Part shown: one piece after another, positions 43,496 through 52,260 of the stretch
How the letters are laid out: every line of letters begins with the position of its first letter
How positions within the stretch are numbered: position 1 is the stretch's first letter
Assembly: GCA_022843405.1 (NCBI GenBank)
Contig: JALHNQ010000006.1
Coordinates: forward strand, 34,442-98,441
Length of the DNA: 64,000 nucleotides
Direction: 5' to 3'
DNA from: Methylocystis sp.
GTDB lineage: Bacteria; Pseudomonadota; Alphaproteobacteria; Rhizobiales; Beijerinckiaceae
Made by a program: the position numbers and the translations under genes
Notes under the pieces: model-generated
Databases searched by the model: none
What the model saw: the letters and a program-made list of their open reading frames with translations, nothing else
Told to the model about the DNA's origin: nothing

Positions 43496-45001
43496 TCACA
43501 GGCGCGCCGGCAATTTGTCTTCGTCGGCGAGATTGGAGAAGCGCGTCACTTCCGCCTCGAAGGCGAGTTGCACCGTTCCGGTCGGCCCATGACGCTGCTT
43601 GCCGATGATCGCTTCGGCGCGGCCATGCGCGTTCTCCATGTCGCTCATCCATTTGACGTGTTCTTCCGTGCCTTCGCGCGGCTCGCGGTTGCGCAGATAA
43701 TATTCCTCGCGAAATACGAAAATCACAACGTCGGCGTCCTGCTCGATCGAGCCTGACTCGCGCAGATCGGACAGTTGCGGGCGCTTGTCGTCGCGGTTCT
43801 CGACCTGGCGCGAGAGTTGCGACAGCGCGATGATGGGCACGTTCAATTCCTTGGCGAGCGCCTTGAGGCCGGTGGTGATTTCGGTGAGCTCTTGTACGCG
43901 ATTGTCATTGCGTGAGCGCGAGCCGGAAAGCAGTTGAATGTAGTCGATGACCAAGAGATCGAGTCCCTTCTGACGTTTCAGGCGCCGCGCCCGCGCCGTG
44001 AGCTGTGCGATCGAAATGCCGCCGCTCTGGTCGATGTAGAAGGGAATGCTCTGCATATGCCGGGCCGCGTCGGCGATGCGGCGAAAATCGTCTTCGTTGA
44101 TGTCGCCGCGCCGGATTTTATAGCTCGCAACGCCAGACTGTTCGGCGATAACGCGGGTCGCCAATTGTTCGGCCGACATTTCCAAGGAGAAGAAGCCGAC
44201 AATCCCGCCGTTGATCGTCTTGTGCGTTCCGTCGGGTTCGGTTTCGAATTGATAGGCGCTTGCGACGTTGAAGGCGATGTTGGTGGCGAGCGCCGTTTTG
44301 CCCATGCCGGGACGCCCTGCGACGATGATGAGGTCGGATTTCTGTAGGCCGCCCATCTTGTCGTCGAGATCGAGCAGCCCGGTGGCGACGCCTGACAGAT
44401 GGCCGTCGCGCATATAGGCGCTGCTCGCCATGTCGAGCGCGGTGGTGAGCGCGTCGGCGAAGCGCTGAAAACCGCCGTCGTAGCGGCCGGTCTCGGCGAT
44501 TGAATAAAGCTGGCGCTCGGCCTCCTCGATCTGTGCGCGCGGCGGCGAATCGATCGGCGAATCATAGGCCGTGTTGACGATGTCCTGGCCGATGACGATG
44601 AGCTCGCGGCGAACCGCGAGATCATGCACCGCGCGGCCATAGTCTTCGGCGTTGATGATCGTCGTCGCCTCGGCGGCGAGCCGCGCCAGATAGGCCTGGA
44701 TCGTCACGCCCGCCGGCAGTTCAATCTCGGCGAGGAACGTCTTCAGCGTCACGACGGTCGCGAGCTTGCCAGCGCGAATGAGCTGCGCCACGACTTCATA
44801 GATGCGGCGGTGCAGTTCCTCCGAGAAATGTTCGGGCTTTAAAAAGTCCGACACTCTGTCGAAAGCGTCATTGTTGACCAGAATGGCGCCGAGCAGCGCC
44901 TGTTCGGCTTCGATATTGTGCGGCGGCGCGCGATAGGCGGGCGCATCCGGCGGCGCGATCTGAATCGCGCGCCGGCCCGCCAATTGTTCGATTGGTGGCA
45001 T
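43496..45001 (-). CDS. dnaB: replicative DNA helicase DnaB
   Basis: 501 residues. The N-terminal DnaB domain (PHNIEAEQALLGAILVNNDAFDRV) is followed by the RecA-like ATPase with Walker A AGRPGMGKTALATNIAF, Walker B region DLLVIDYIQLLSG, and KALAKELNVPIIALSQLSRQVENRDDKRPQLSDLRESGSIEQDADVV. It is the hexameric fork helicase. No intein or insertion. It lies 277 bp after rplI, on the same strand, as in the common [16 protein letters not shown] region. Confidence 0.97.
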   Translation of the reverse strand: MPPIEQLAGRRAIQIAPPDAPAYRAPPHNIEAEQALLGAILVNNDAFDRVSDFLKPEHFSEELHRRIYEVVAQLIRAGKLATVVTLKTFLAEIELPAGVTIQAYLARLAAEATTIINAEDYGRAVHDLAVRRELIVIGQDIVNTAYDSPIDSPPRAQIEEAERQLYSIAETGRYDGGFQRFADALTTALDMASSAYMRDGHLSGVATGLLDLDDKMGGLQKSDLIIVAGRPGMGKTALATNIAFNVASAYQFETEPDGTHKTINGGIVGFFSLEMSAEQLATRVIAEQSGVASYKIRRGDINEDDFRRIADAARHMQSIPFYIDQSGGISIAQLTARARRLKRQKGLDLLVIDYIQLLSGSRSRNDNRVQELTEITTGLKALAKELNVPIIALSQLSRQVENRDDKRPQLSDLRESGSIEQDADVVIFVFREEYYLRNREPREGTEEHVKWMSDMENAHGRAEAIIGKQRHGPTGTVQLAFEAEVTRFSNLADEDKLPARL

Positions 45002-45223
45002 CGATCTTTGTGACTTTGCGAGACAGCCCTTGGCCGCGAACGCGACGCGCGACTCGTCGGGGGGAAGTTAACAATACATTAACGTGCTAGCGTCGCCACA
45101 TCCTTTTGCGCGCGTCTCTCCAAAGCGCGGCGTTACGAGTCATATCCACACGAGAAAAATAATCTTCGACTGTGCGAAGCATCGCGCTTGCACTGATGTG
45201 AGAATCGGGAGTGAGTCTGGCCG

Positions 45224-45253
45224 AAAGAAAAACGGCGGCCGAAGGGGCCGCCG
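45224..45253 (-). terminator. terminator after rplI
   Basis: On the minus strand CGGCGGCC pairs with GGCCGCCG around a 5-nt loop, followed by GTTTTTCTTT, 26 bases past the rplI stop. This separates rplI from dnaB transcriptionally. Confidence 0.8.
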
Positions 45254-45278
45254 ATTGACAGTTGCAATTTGCGAAAGC

Positions 45279-45842
45279 TTACATCTCGACGTCGCCGGCT
45301 TCGGCCAGAGCCGCGCCAACTTCGAGCCCGAGATCGTCCATCGACGTCTCTTCCTTGAGCGTGACGCTCTCGCCTCGCGCCTGCCGCTCGGCCTCTTCTT
45401 CCGAGCGGGCGACGTTGATGGTGACGCTCACATCGACTTCCGGATGCAGATGCACGGGCGTCGGATGAAGACCCAAGGTCTTGATCGGATGCACCAGAAC
45501 GATCTGGTTGCGATTGACCGAGAACCCGCCGGCGGTGGCGGCTTCGGCGATATCGCGCGCCGACACCGAGCCGTAAAGCTGGCCGCTCTCGCCCGCCTGG
45601 CGAATGATCGTGAAGCTTTGGCCGTTCAGCTTCTCGGCGACGGCCTCGGCTTCCTTCTTCGCTTCGAGGTTGCGCGCTTCGATCTGCGCCCGCTGCGTCT
45701 CGAAATGCTTCTTATTGTTCTCTGTCGCCCGCAGCGCCTTGCCCCGCGCCAGCAGGAAATTGCGGGCGTAGCCGTCGCGCACCCGCACGGTGTCGCCCAT
45801 CTGGCCGAGCTTGGCCACGCGTTCAAGCAAAATGACGTCCAT
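45279..45842 (-). CDS. rplI: 50S ribosomal protein L9
   Basis: 187 residues. The N-terminal rRNA-binding domain ([40 protein letters not shown]) is joined by the connecting helix ([22 protein letters not shown]) to the C-terminal domain ([27 protein letters not shown]), with a longer acidic tail than in E. coli L9 (150 aa), usual in Rhizobiales. Ends with the terminator at 45224-45253. Confidence 0.96.
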   Translation of the reverse strand: MDVILLERVAKLGQMGDTVRVRDGYARNFLLARGKALRATENNKKHFETQRAQIEARNLEAKKEAEAVAEKLNGQSFTIIRQAGESGQLYGSVSARDIAEAATAGGFSVNRNQIVLVHPIKTLGLHPTPVHLHPEVDVSVTINVARSEEEAERQARGESVTLKEETSMDDLGLEVGAALAEAGDVEM

Positions 45843-45894
45843 CTGTCCTATTTCTCCAGGATTGCGGGCTATGTCGGGAAAAACCGGGCGAAAG

Positions 45895-46881
45895 TCAATC
45901 CGGTTTTTGCATCGCGGCGGGCCCGGCGTCGGGCTTTCGGGCCCGATAGTTGAAGATGAGATCGGCCAATCCGAGCGCGGCGAAAATCAGGATCGGCCAG
46001 CCGAGGAATCCGAGCGTGAAATAGATGATCGCAAGGACAAGGGCGCTTGAGCGCGAACCGCGCAGGAAAATATGCGCGACGGCCAGTCCCTGGAACGCGA
46101 GAAGCAGTCCCGTAGTCGTCGCAAGCACCATCCCGATCGGTCCGGCGGGCCCGTCGAAGAAGGACAGTGCGATCCCGCCCAGGAAGAGACCGCCAACCGC
46201 CTTAGGAACGCGGAATTCCTTGGCGATGTCCGGCCAGGGGCGGCTCAGCAGCTTGGAGGCTTGGGCGATCCGTGCGGCGAGCCACAAATTGACGACATGG
46301 ATCAAGAGGCCGTAGCCGGCGAGAAAGGCCGGAACGGCGCGCGCCACCGAAGCGGAAAGCGTCGTCGGGTCGATCTTGTCGCCAAGGTCGCGCTCTTTGA
46401 CCATGAGGTCGAGCAGGATGAAGGCGCGCGCCCGGATCGGGTTGAGCGCCTCGTCAAGCGAGCCGAAGATGACGCTGGCGACAATCAGCCAGAAAATGAT
46501 CGCCGTCGCCAGAAAAACCGCCGGCGCGAGCGCCGCCCAGCCCGGCAGATTGCTCGTCAGCAGGTCGCGGCCGCCGCGCGGCGCGCCTGACGCCGCATAG
46601 ACGGCGGTCCAGGCCGGCGCCGCGATCAGCAGCGCATAGGCCATTCCGATCACCGGATTGAGCCACAGGGACAGGATCACCGAGGCGAGGATCGCCGACG
46701 TCGCGCCATGGATGAGACCGAAAGCGAGGCCGACGATCATGATCGTCAAGGGCGCAAGATGCGCCAGGAGGATTCCGCCGAGGCCGCCCCGCACGACGAC
46801 GGCGAAGATCACGGCCGCCGCGACGCCGCCGAGAACCGACACGGCGAAATTCGGCCAGGAAAGGACGCTCTTGTCGGACAC
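45895..46881 (-). CDS. DUF2232 polytopic membrane protein
   Basis: 328 residues from GTG 46881 ([11 protein letters not shown]...). About 8 hydrophobic segments, e.g. [68 protein letters not shown] and a final [20 protein letters not shown]2232 genes regularly precede rplI in alphaproteobacteria; the role is unknown. The track start (47037) adds 52 codons of low-complexity sequence and is not preferred. It lies 52 bp upstream of rplI. Confidence 0.85.
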   Translation of the reverse strand: MSDKSVLSWPNFAVSVLGGVAAAVIFAVVVRGGLGGILLAHLAPLTIMIVGLAFGLIHGATSAILASVILSLWLNPVIGMAYALLIAAPAWTAVYAASGAPRGGRDLLTSNLPGWAALAPAVFLATAIIFWLIVASVIFGSLDEALNPIRARAFILLDLMVKERDLGDKIDPTTLSASVARAVPAFLAGYGLLIHVVNLWLAARIAQASKLLSRPWPDIAKEFRVPKAVGGLFLGGIALSFFDGPAGPIGMVLATTTGLLLAFQGLAVAHIFLRGSRSSALVLAIIYFTLGFLGWPILIFAALGLADLIFNYRARKPDAGPAAMQKPD

Positions 46882-47063
46882 GGGCGATCGGGCTTTCGGG
46901 TTTCTATGGCGCAGCGAGGAAAGGGCAGCGAGCCAGAAGCCCGGAAGGCTGAGCCGTCGGGGCGCGCTTGCTTTTAGGCCGCCAGGGCCGGGAGGGCAAG
47001 CCTTAGGGCCGTAGCGTTCTCCGCCAGAGGCCGACATGATATCATCGCATAGAGGAGCCGACC

Positions 47064-47629
47064 ATGCCGTCCGCCTTGACCAAAGCCGCCGAAGGCTACC
47101 CCCGCCGCGCCTTTACGGTCGATGAGATCATCGCCATGCAGGACGCCGGGATCATTTCCGAAGAAGAAAATTTCGAATTGATCGAGGGAGAAATTGTCCC
47201 GATGGGGCCAAAATATTCCGCCCATGAGCGCATTAAGTCGAAGATGGTAATGGCTCTTTCGCGGGCATGCCCCCTTCGCTGATCGTAGGGATTGAAACAT
47301 CGATATTCCTTTCTTCGAACACCTTCGTCGAACCCGACATTTCGCTCTATCCCGAGCGTCTTCGCTCGCAAGAAGTGCGTGGGCCTGACGTTCTGCTCGC
47401 GATCGAGGTGGCGGCGTCGAGCCTCGCCTATGATCTCGATCTCAAGGCGAAGCTTTATGCGCGTCATGGCGTGCAAGAATATTGGGTGGTCGACGCCAAT
47501 GAACGCGTGACATTTGTCCATCAGGGACCCAGCGAAGCCGGCTGGGCCAGCGTGACGCGTAAAGGGCCGGAGGAAACATTGAGCTGCGCAGCGGTTCCCG
47601 AATTTAAATTCCGTGTCGCAGACGCCTGA
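47064..47629 (+). pseudogene. Uma2-family (DUF820) nuclease-like gene, frameshifted
   Basis: Two ORFs make one protein. The first (47064-47282) has AFTVDEIIAMQDAGIISEEENFELIEGEIVPMGPKYSAHE; the second (47267-47629) has FVEPDISLYPERLRSQEV, VLLAIEVAASSLAYDLDLKAKLYARHGVQEYWVVD, the standard Uma2/DUF820 fold with the catalytic-type EV..SS..YD..K segment. The frame breaks at a run of five C at 47270-47274; six C would restore ACPPSLIVG. A one-base loss in the C run, or a sequencing error, accounts for it. Related to PD-(D/E)XK-like nucleases. Confidence 0.8.
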
Positions 47630-47662
47630 CTGACGCAGTTGGAATGTCGCTCCTGACTCTGG

Positions 47663-50218
47663 TCAGAACTCCCGCAATTCCGGCCCCGGCCTTCGCGACA
47701 GCACCCGCCAAGTTCCGGCGAGGCCGAGGCCGATCGTGACGGCGAGCGTCGCCAGCGTCGTCGCCGCTATGATACCGGGGGGGAAGGCGAAATCGATCTT
47801 CATCACGATCGTGGTCATGGCGTAGGCGGCGCCGGCGCCGGCGGCGAGCGCGATCAGCGACGCGGCGAGACCGACGAGCGCAAATTCCAGCGCATAGGCT
47901 GTGGCGAGCCAGAGCCTCGTCGCGCCGAGGGTTTTCAGCACGACCGCGTCATGCAGCCGCGCGCGCTGGCCGCTGGCGAGCGCGCTCGCCAGCGCCAGGA
48001 CCGCCGTGACGATGGCCAGTCCCGCCGCGGCGCGCGCGGCCAGCGCCAACTGCCCGGCGATCTTGTCGATCGCCGCCAGCGCATCCTTCACGCGCACCGA
48101 GACGACGCTCGGAAAGCGCTTGGCGGCCTCGCGCATGAGGCGCGAATCCTTGGCGTCGCGCGCCGCGACCGTCGGCGCGCCATATGCGACGGTGAAGAGT
48201 TCGGCGTAAGGCGCGCCGTCGAAGACATTGGGCGAAAACACCATGACGAAATTGATCGCATAGCTCCGCCAGTCCACTTTGCGCAGACTGGCGATCTTCG
48301 CGGTAATCTCCCGGCCGAGCACATTGACCCTGATCGCGTCGCCGATGGTCAGTCCCAGACCCTCGGCGATCTTCTGCTCCAGGGAGACCAGCGGCGGACC
48401 GGCGTAATCGGCCGGCCACCATACGCCTTCCGCCAGCGTGGAGTTCGACGGAACAGTCGCGGAAAACGTCACGCCGCGGTCGCCTTCGAGCGCCCATTTG
48501 GCGTCATCGGCGACGGCGATCCTGTCGACGGACATGTCCTTCACGGCGACGATGCGCCCGCGCATCATCGGCACATGTTCGACGCGCGCGCCGGGCGCTT
48601 CGGCGTAAACGAAATCGGCGAAGGCCTGGGTCTGCGCCTTCGGAATGTCGATGAAGAAGAAGTTGGGAATTTCTCCCGCGTCGGCGCGCGCCAGCTCATT
48701 GTGAATGGCGCCTTCGACGAGCGCCAGCGCAATGAGCAGCGTTTGCGTCAGGCCGATGGAGATCATCAGCGCCGGCGTCAGGCTTTTTGGCCTCCAGATG
48801 TTGGCCAGCGCGAACCGCAGCCGCGCGTCGCGCAGGCGGGGAAGGGCGCGCGCCAGCCGCATCGCGACCCATGCGGCGCCGCGCAGCAAGGCGAAGGCCG
48901 CAACGGCGGCGCCGACATAGGCCGCGCCGAGCTTCATGTCGAAGGATGTGGCCATGACCAATGCGGCAAGCGCGATCGCCGCCGCCGTCGCGCCGGCGCG
49001 ATAGCGCGTAAGAGTCGCGCCCCTGGAATCGTCGCGCAGCAGCGCCGCGACAGGCGTTGCATGCGCCCGGCCCAGCGGGACCAGCGCGAAGATCAACACG
49101 ACGAGCACTCCGTAAAGCGCGCCAAAGAACGCCCCCTGCGCGTCGAGCGCGGCGGACACGGGCAAATCGGCGAGTTCGCGCAGCGCCTGCGCTCCGGCCC
49201 AGGGAATGAGCGCGCCGATGGCGAGACCGATCAAAATGGCGAATGACGCCGCCGCCAGAACCTGGGCGAGGGCGATCTTAAAGACGCGCGACCCCTCCGC
49301 GCCCAGCGCCTTCAGAATCGCGAATTGCGCCCGCTTGCGCTCGACGAAACCCTGCACCGCGTTCGCCACGCCCGCGCCGCCGGCGACAAGGGCGGTGAGC
49401 GCGACGAGCGTCAGCAATTGCGAGAAACGCTCGAGATTGTGCGAGAATTGCGGAGAGACCGCATCGCGGGAGCGCGCTTCCCATCCGGCATGCGGAAAGG
49501 CCGCCGCGGCGTCGGCGGCCAAAGCCCTCGCGTCCGCGTCGCCTGCGCCGTTGAGAGAGATTCGGACGACATTTCTGAATATCGAGCCCGGCGAGGCCAG
49601 TTGCGCGGCCGCGAGCGCGGCGCGTGTCATCATCACGCGCGGACCGAAGCCAATCCCGCCGGCAAGCTTGTCGGGTTCGCTGCGCAGCATCGCGCGCAGC
49701 AAAAAGCGCGAAACGCCGATCGTCACCGCGTCGCCGAGCCTGGCGTCGAGGCGCGCGAGCAGCATCGGGTCGACGGCGAGGCCCGGGAGGCCGTTCCGCT
49801 CCGCCAGCGCCTCGGCTAAAGGCATGTCCGGTTCGAGCGCGACCGCGCCGAAGGCGGGATAGGTTTCCGGATCGACGGCCTTGATTTCCACCAGCGCCGC
49901 TTCGCCGTCGTCGCGGCGGGCCATCGCCCGCATCAGCGTGATCTCGGAAAGCCGGCCGCGCGCCTCGAAGAAGGCGCGTTGTTCTGGCGAAAACTGCCGT
50001 GAAACCAGGCTGAAGGAGGCGTCGCCGCCCAAGATCGTTCGGCCCTCCCGCGCGAGCCCCTGCGCCAGCGATCGCGACAGTCCCGAGACGCCAGAGATGG
50101 CGGCGACGCCGATGGCGATGCAGGCGATGAAGACGCCAAAGCCGCGCGGATCGCCGAGCAGGTCGCGCAGGGCGAAGCGCAGCGCGAAGGGCACGGCGGC
50201 GAAGCGTAACGCCCTCAT
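47663..50218 (-). CDS. ybbP: ABC transporter permease, FtsX/YbbP type
   Basis: 851 residues. TM1 near the N-terminus (DPRGFGVFIACIAIGVAAISGVSGL), a large periplasmic region, then FtsX blocks of three TMs around 265-420 (LLTLVALTALVAGGAGVANAV...FAILKALGAEGSRVF) and again at the C-terminus (VVLKTLGATRLWLATAYALEFALVGL). This two-FtsX layout matches YbbP-type permeases. The ATG (50218) overlaps the ybbA stop by 4 bases, so they work as a pair. Confidence 0.9.
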   Translation of the reverse strand: MRALRFAAVPFALRFALRDLLGDPRGFGVFIACIAIGVAAISGVSGLSRSLAQGLAREGRTILGGDASFSLVSRQFSPEQRAFFEARGRLSEITLMRAMARRDDGEAALVEIKAVDPETYPAFGAVALEPDMPLAEALAERNGLPGLAVDPMLLARLDARLGDAVTIGVSRFLLRAMLRSEPDKLAGGIGFGPRVMMTRAALAAAQLASPGSIFRNVVRISLNGAGDADARALAADAAAAFPHAGWEARSRDAVSPQFSHNLERFSQLLTLVALTALVAGGAGVANAVQGFVERKRAQFAILKALGAEGSRVFKIALAQVLAAASFAILIGLAIGALIPWAGAQALRELADLPVSAALDAQGAFFGALYGVLVVLIFALVPLGRAHATPVAALLRDDSRGATLTRYRAGATAAAIALAALVMATSFDMKLGAAYVGAAVAAFALLRGAAWVAMRLARALPRLRDARLRFALANIWRPKSLTPALMISIGLTQTLLIALALVEGAIHNELARADAGEIPNFFFIDIPKAQTQAFADFVYAEAPGARVEHVPMMRGRIVAVKDMSVDRIAVADDAKWALEGDRGVTFSATVPSNSTLAEGVWWPADYAGPPLVSLEQKIAEGLGLTIGDAIRVNVLGREITAKIASLRKVDWRSYAINFVMVFSPNVFDGAPYAELFTVAYGAPTVAARDAKDSRLMREAAKRFPSVVSVRVKDALAAIDKIAGQLALAARAAAGLAIVTAVLALASALASGQRARLHDAVVLKTLGATRLWLATAYALEFALVGLAASLIALAAGAGAAYAMTTIVMKIDFAFPPGIIAATTLATLAVTIGLGLAGTWRVLSRRPGPELREF

Positions 50219-50904
50219 GATGCAGCCCGCTCGCTAGCCTCGACGCGGCCCGAGCGCAGCAGCACGCGACGGTCGCAACGGGCGGCGAGCGCGGGATCAT
50301 GGGTGACGAGCGCCAGCGTCGCCCCGCGGCGCCGTTGCTGCGCAAAAATCAGGTCGATCACCGCGGCGCCGGTTTCGGAATCGAGATTGCCGGTAGGTTC
50401 GTCAGCCGCAAGGATGAGCGGGTCGGGCGCGAGCGCCCTTGCGAGCGCGACCCTCTGCTGCTCGCCGCCCGAAAGCTGCGCCGGGTAGTGGGACAGGCGC
50501 TCCGCGAGCCCCACCGCCGCCAGCTCGGCCTCGGCACGCTGGAAAGCGTCGGATTTGCCGGCCAATTCCAGCGGAACGGCGACATTCTCCAGCGCCGTCA
50601 TGGTCGGGATCAACTGGAAAGACTGGAAGACGATTCCTATGTTTGCTCCGCGGAAACGCGCCAGCGCGTCTTCCGAAAGCGCGCCCAGATCGCGCCCGTC
50701 GATCCTGACGCTTCCGGCGTCGGGCCGTTCCAGTCCGGCGAGGGTCATGAGCAACGTCGACTTGCCCGAGCCGGAGGGTCCCAGAAGAGCGACCGTCTCG
50801 CCTTGCGCCACGCTCAAGCTGACATTCTTGAGCACATGCACGCGGGCCGCGCCTTCGCCTAAAGTGAGATCGACGCCCTCAACCTCGATAATTTGTCGCC
50901 GCAC
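50215..50904 (-). CDS. ybbA: ABC transporter ATP-binding protein, YbbA/LolD type
   Basis: 229 residues from GTG 50904. Walker A LLGPSGSGKSTLLMTLAGLERP, Q-loop VFQSFQLIPTMTALENV, signature LSGGEQQRVALARALAPDPLILAADEPTGNLD with Walker B, and H-loop ALVTHDPALAAR. A LolD/MacB-like ATPase, partner of YbbP. The GTG is 11 bp from the TTG of the divergent tesA, and the track's longer start would run into tesA. No good Shine-Dalgarno precedes the GTG. Confidence 0.92.
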   Translation of the reverse strand: MRRQIIEVEGVDLTLGEGAARVHVLKNVSLSVAQGETVALLGPSGSGKSTLLMTLAGLERPDAGSVRIDGRDLGALSEDALARFRGANIGIVFQSFQLIPTMTALENVAVPLELAGKSDAFQRAEAELAAVGLAERLSHYPAQLSGGEQQRVALARALAPDPLILAADEPTGNLDSETGAAVIDLIFAQQRRRGATLALVTHDPALAARCDRRVLLRSGRVEASERAAS

Positions 50905-50915
50905 GGAGGAAAACC

Positions 50916-51626
50916 TTGATTGACACGCCGCATTCGACGCCCTTGGTCCAATCGCCTTATGGCGCTTTCCGCCGCTCTCTCCAAGCCGCTGCTCTCGCCG
51001 TCCTGGCGCTGTTCGTGTTCGCGCTCGCGCCGGCGCAGGCTGGTCCGGTCCGGATTCTGGCGTTCGGCGACAGTCTGACGGCGGGCGCCGGCATCGCCGC
51101 ACAAGATTCGCTGCCGGCGCAACTCAAACGGCGCCTGAGCGAGGATGGGTTCGACGTCGAAGTCGTGCAAGGCGGCGTTTCCGGAGACACCACGACGACG
51201 GGACTCGCCCGCCTCGAATATACGCTCGGCGCCGGCCCGTTCGATATCGCCATCGTCGAGCTTGGCGCAAACGACATGCTGAATGGGCGCGACCCCAAGA
51301 CGGCGCGAGCCAATCTCGATCAAATTCTTACCGTATTGCAGCAAAAAGGCGTTCGTCCGATCCTGACGGCGATGGTGTCGAGCGCGAATCACGGGCAATC
51401 TTACAAACGGGATTTCGATTCGATTTATCCGGATCTGGCCGCCAAACATCAGGCTCCGCTCGTGCCTTTTATCCTGGAAGGCGTCTGGGGTTCCCCTGCG
51501 CTGCTCATCGCAGACGGCATTCATCCGAACGCCTACGGCGTGGCGAAAATGGTGAAAAAGCTTGCGCCCTATGTCGAAAAGACGCTCGTTTCGATGGGGG
51601 CGAGCAAGAGTTCACGCGCACAATGA
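50916..51626 (+). CDS. tesA: GDSL lysophospholipase / acyl-CoA thioesterase (TesA type)
   Basis: 236 residues. TTG start with GGAGGA 6 nt upstream. Signal peptide (LQAAALAVLALFVFALAPAQA), then the SGNH motifs: ILAFGDSLTAGAGI (Ser), QGGVSGDTTTTGL (Gly), VELGANDMLNG (Asn) and IADGIHPNAYG (Asp-His). A periplasmic esterase/thioesterase with broad acyl-ester activity. Divergent from ybbA-ybbP, the neighbourhood also known in E. coli. Confidence 0.94.
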   Translation: MIDTPHSTPLVQSPYGAFRRSLQAAALAVLALFVFALAPAQAGPVRILAFGDSLTAGAGIAAQDSLPAQLKRRLSEDGFDVEVVQGGVSGDTTTTGLARLEYTLGAGPFDIAIVELGANDMLNGRDPKTARANLDQILTVLQQKGVRPILTAMVSSANHGQSYKRDFDSIYPDLAAKHQAPLVPFILEGVWGSPALLIADGIHPNAYGVAKMVKKLAPYVEKTLVSMGASKSSRAQ

Positions 51627-51656
51627 GACGACGCGATTCCGTTTGGGGAGGATGTC

Positions 51657-52226
51657 ATGCCCAGACTGTTCACGGCCTTGGAGATTCCCCGACCGATCGC
51701 GGAAAGCATTGCGCGCCTGCGCGGCGGAATCCCCGGCGCCCGCTGGATCGACGTTGAGAATTATCACGTCACCTTGCGCTTCATCGGCGACGTCGATGAC
51801 GCTTTCGCCCGGGATGTCGCAAACGCCCTGTCATTCATTCGTCGCCCCGAAGTCACGGTAACCTTCGACCAACTGGCCTCCTTCGGCGGCGACAAGCCGC
51901 GCGCCATCGTCGCGCGCGCAAGACAGGAGCCGGCGCTCACTGAGATGCAGGCGGAACAGGAGCGGCTGTTGCGCCGGATCGGCGCGCCGCCGGAGCCGCG
52001 CAAATTCATCCCGCATGTCACGCTGGCGCGGCTGCGCGGCGTCAGCGCCGGGGCGGTCGCCGCCTATCTCGGGACGCGCGGCTATTTCCCGCCGCTGCGC
52101 TTCACCGCCGAACGCTTCGTGCTTTATTCGTCGCGCGATTCAGTCGGCGGCGGCCCCTATATCGTCGAGGCGGAATATCCGCTGAGCGCGGCGCCGCAAG
52201 CGCTGACAGGAACAGCGGCGGGTTAA
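51657..52226 (+). CDS. thpR: RNA 2',3'-cyclic phosphodiesterase (2H family, ThpR/LigT)
   Basis: 189 residues. The two HxTx motifs of the 2H superfamily are ENYHVTLRFIG (about residue 39) and KFIPHVTLARLRG (about 120). N-terminus PRLFTALEIPRPIAESIA is typical for ThpR. Hydrolyses 2',3'-cyclic phosphates at RNA ends in vitro. GGGGAGGA before the ATG. Same strand as tesA, 30 bp downstream. Confidence 0.92.
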   Translation: MPRLFTALEIPRPIAESIARLRGGIPGARWIDVENYHVTLRFIGDVDDAFARDVANALSFIRRPEVTVTFDQLASFGGDKPRAIVARARQEPALTEMQAEQERLLRRIGAPPEPRKFIPHVTLARLRGVSAGAVAAYLGTRGYFPPLRFTAERFVLYSSRDSVGGGPYIVEAEYPLSAAPQALTGTAAG

Positions 52227-52260
52227 GCGGCGTAGGGAGGCCCTATTCGTCGGCGGCGGG

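Noticed and set aside
47951-49246. 431-aa plus-strand ORF
   Set aside because: Antisense to ybbP, which has the full FtsX architecture.
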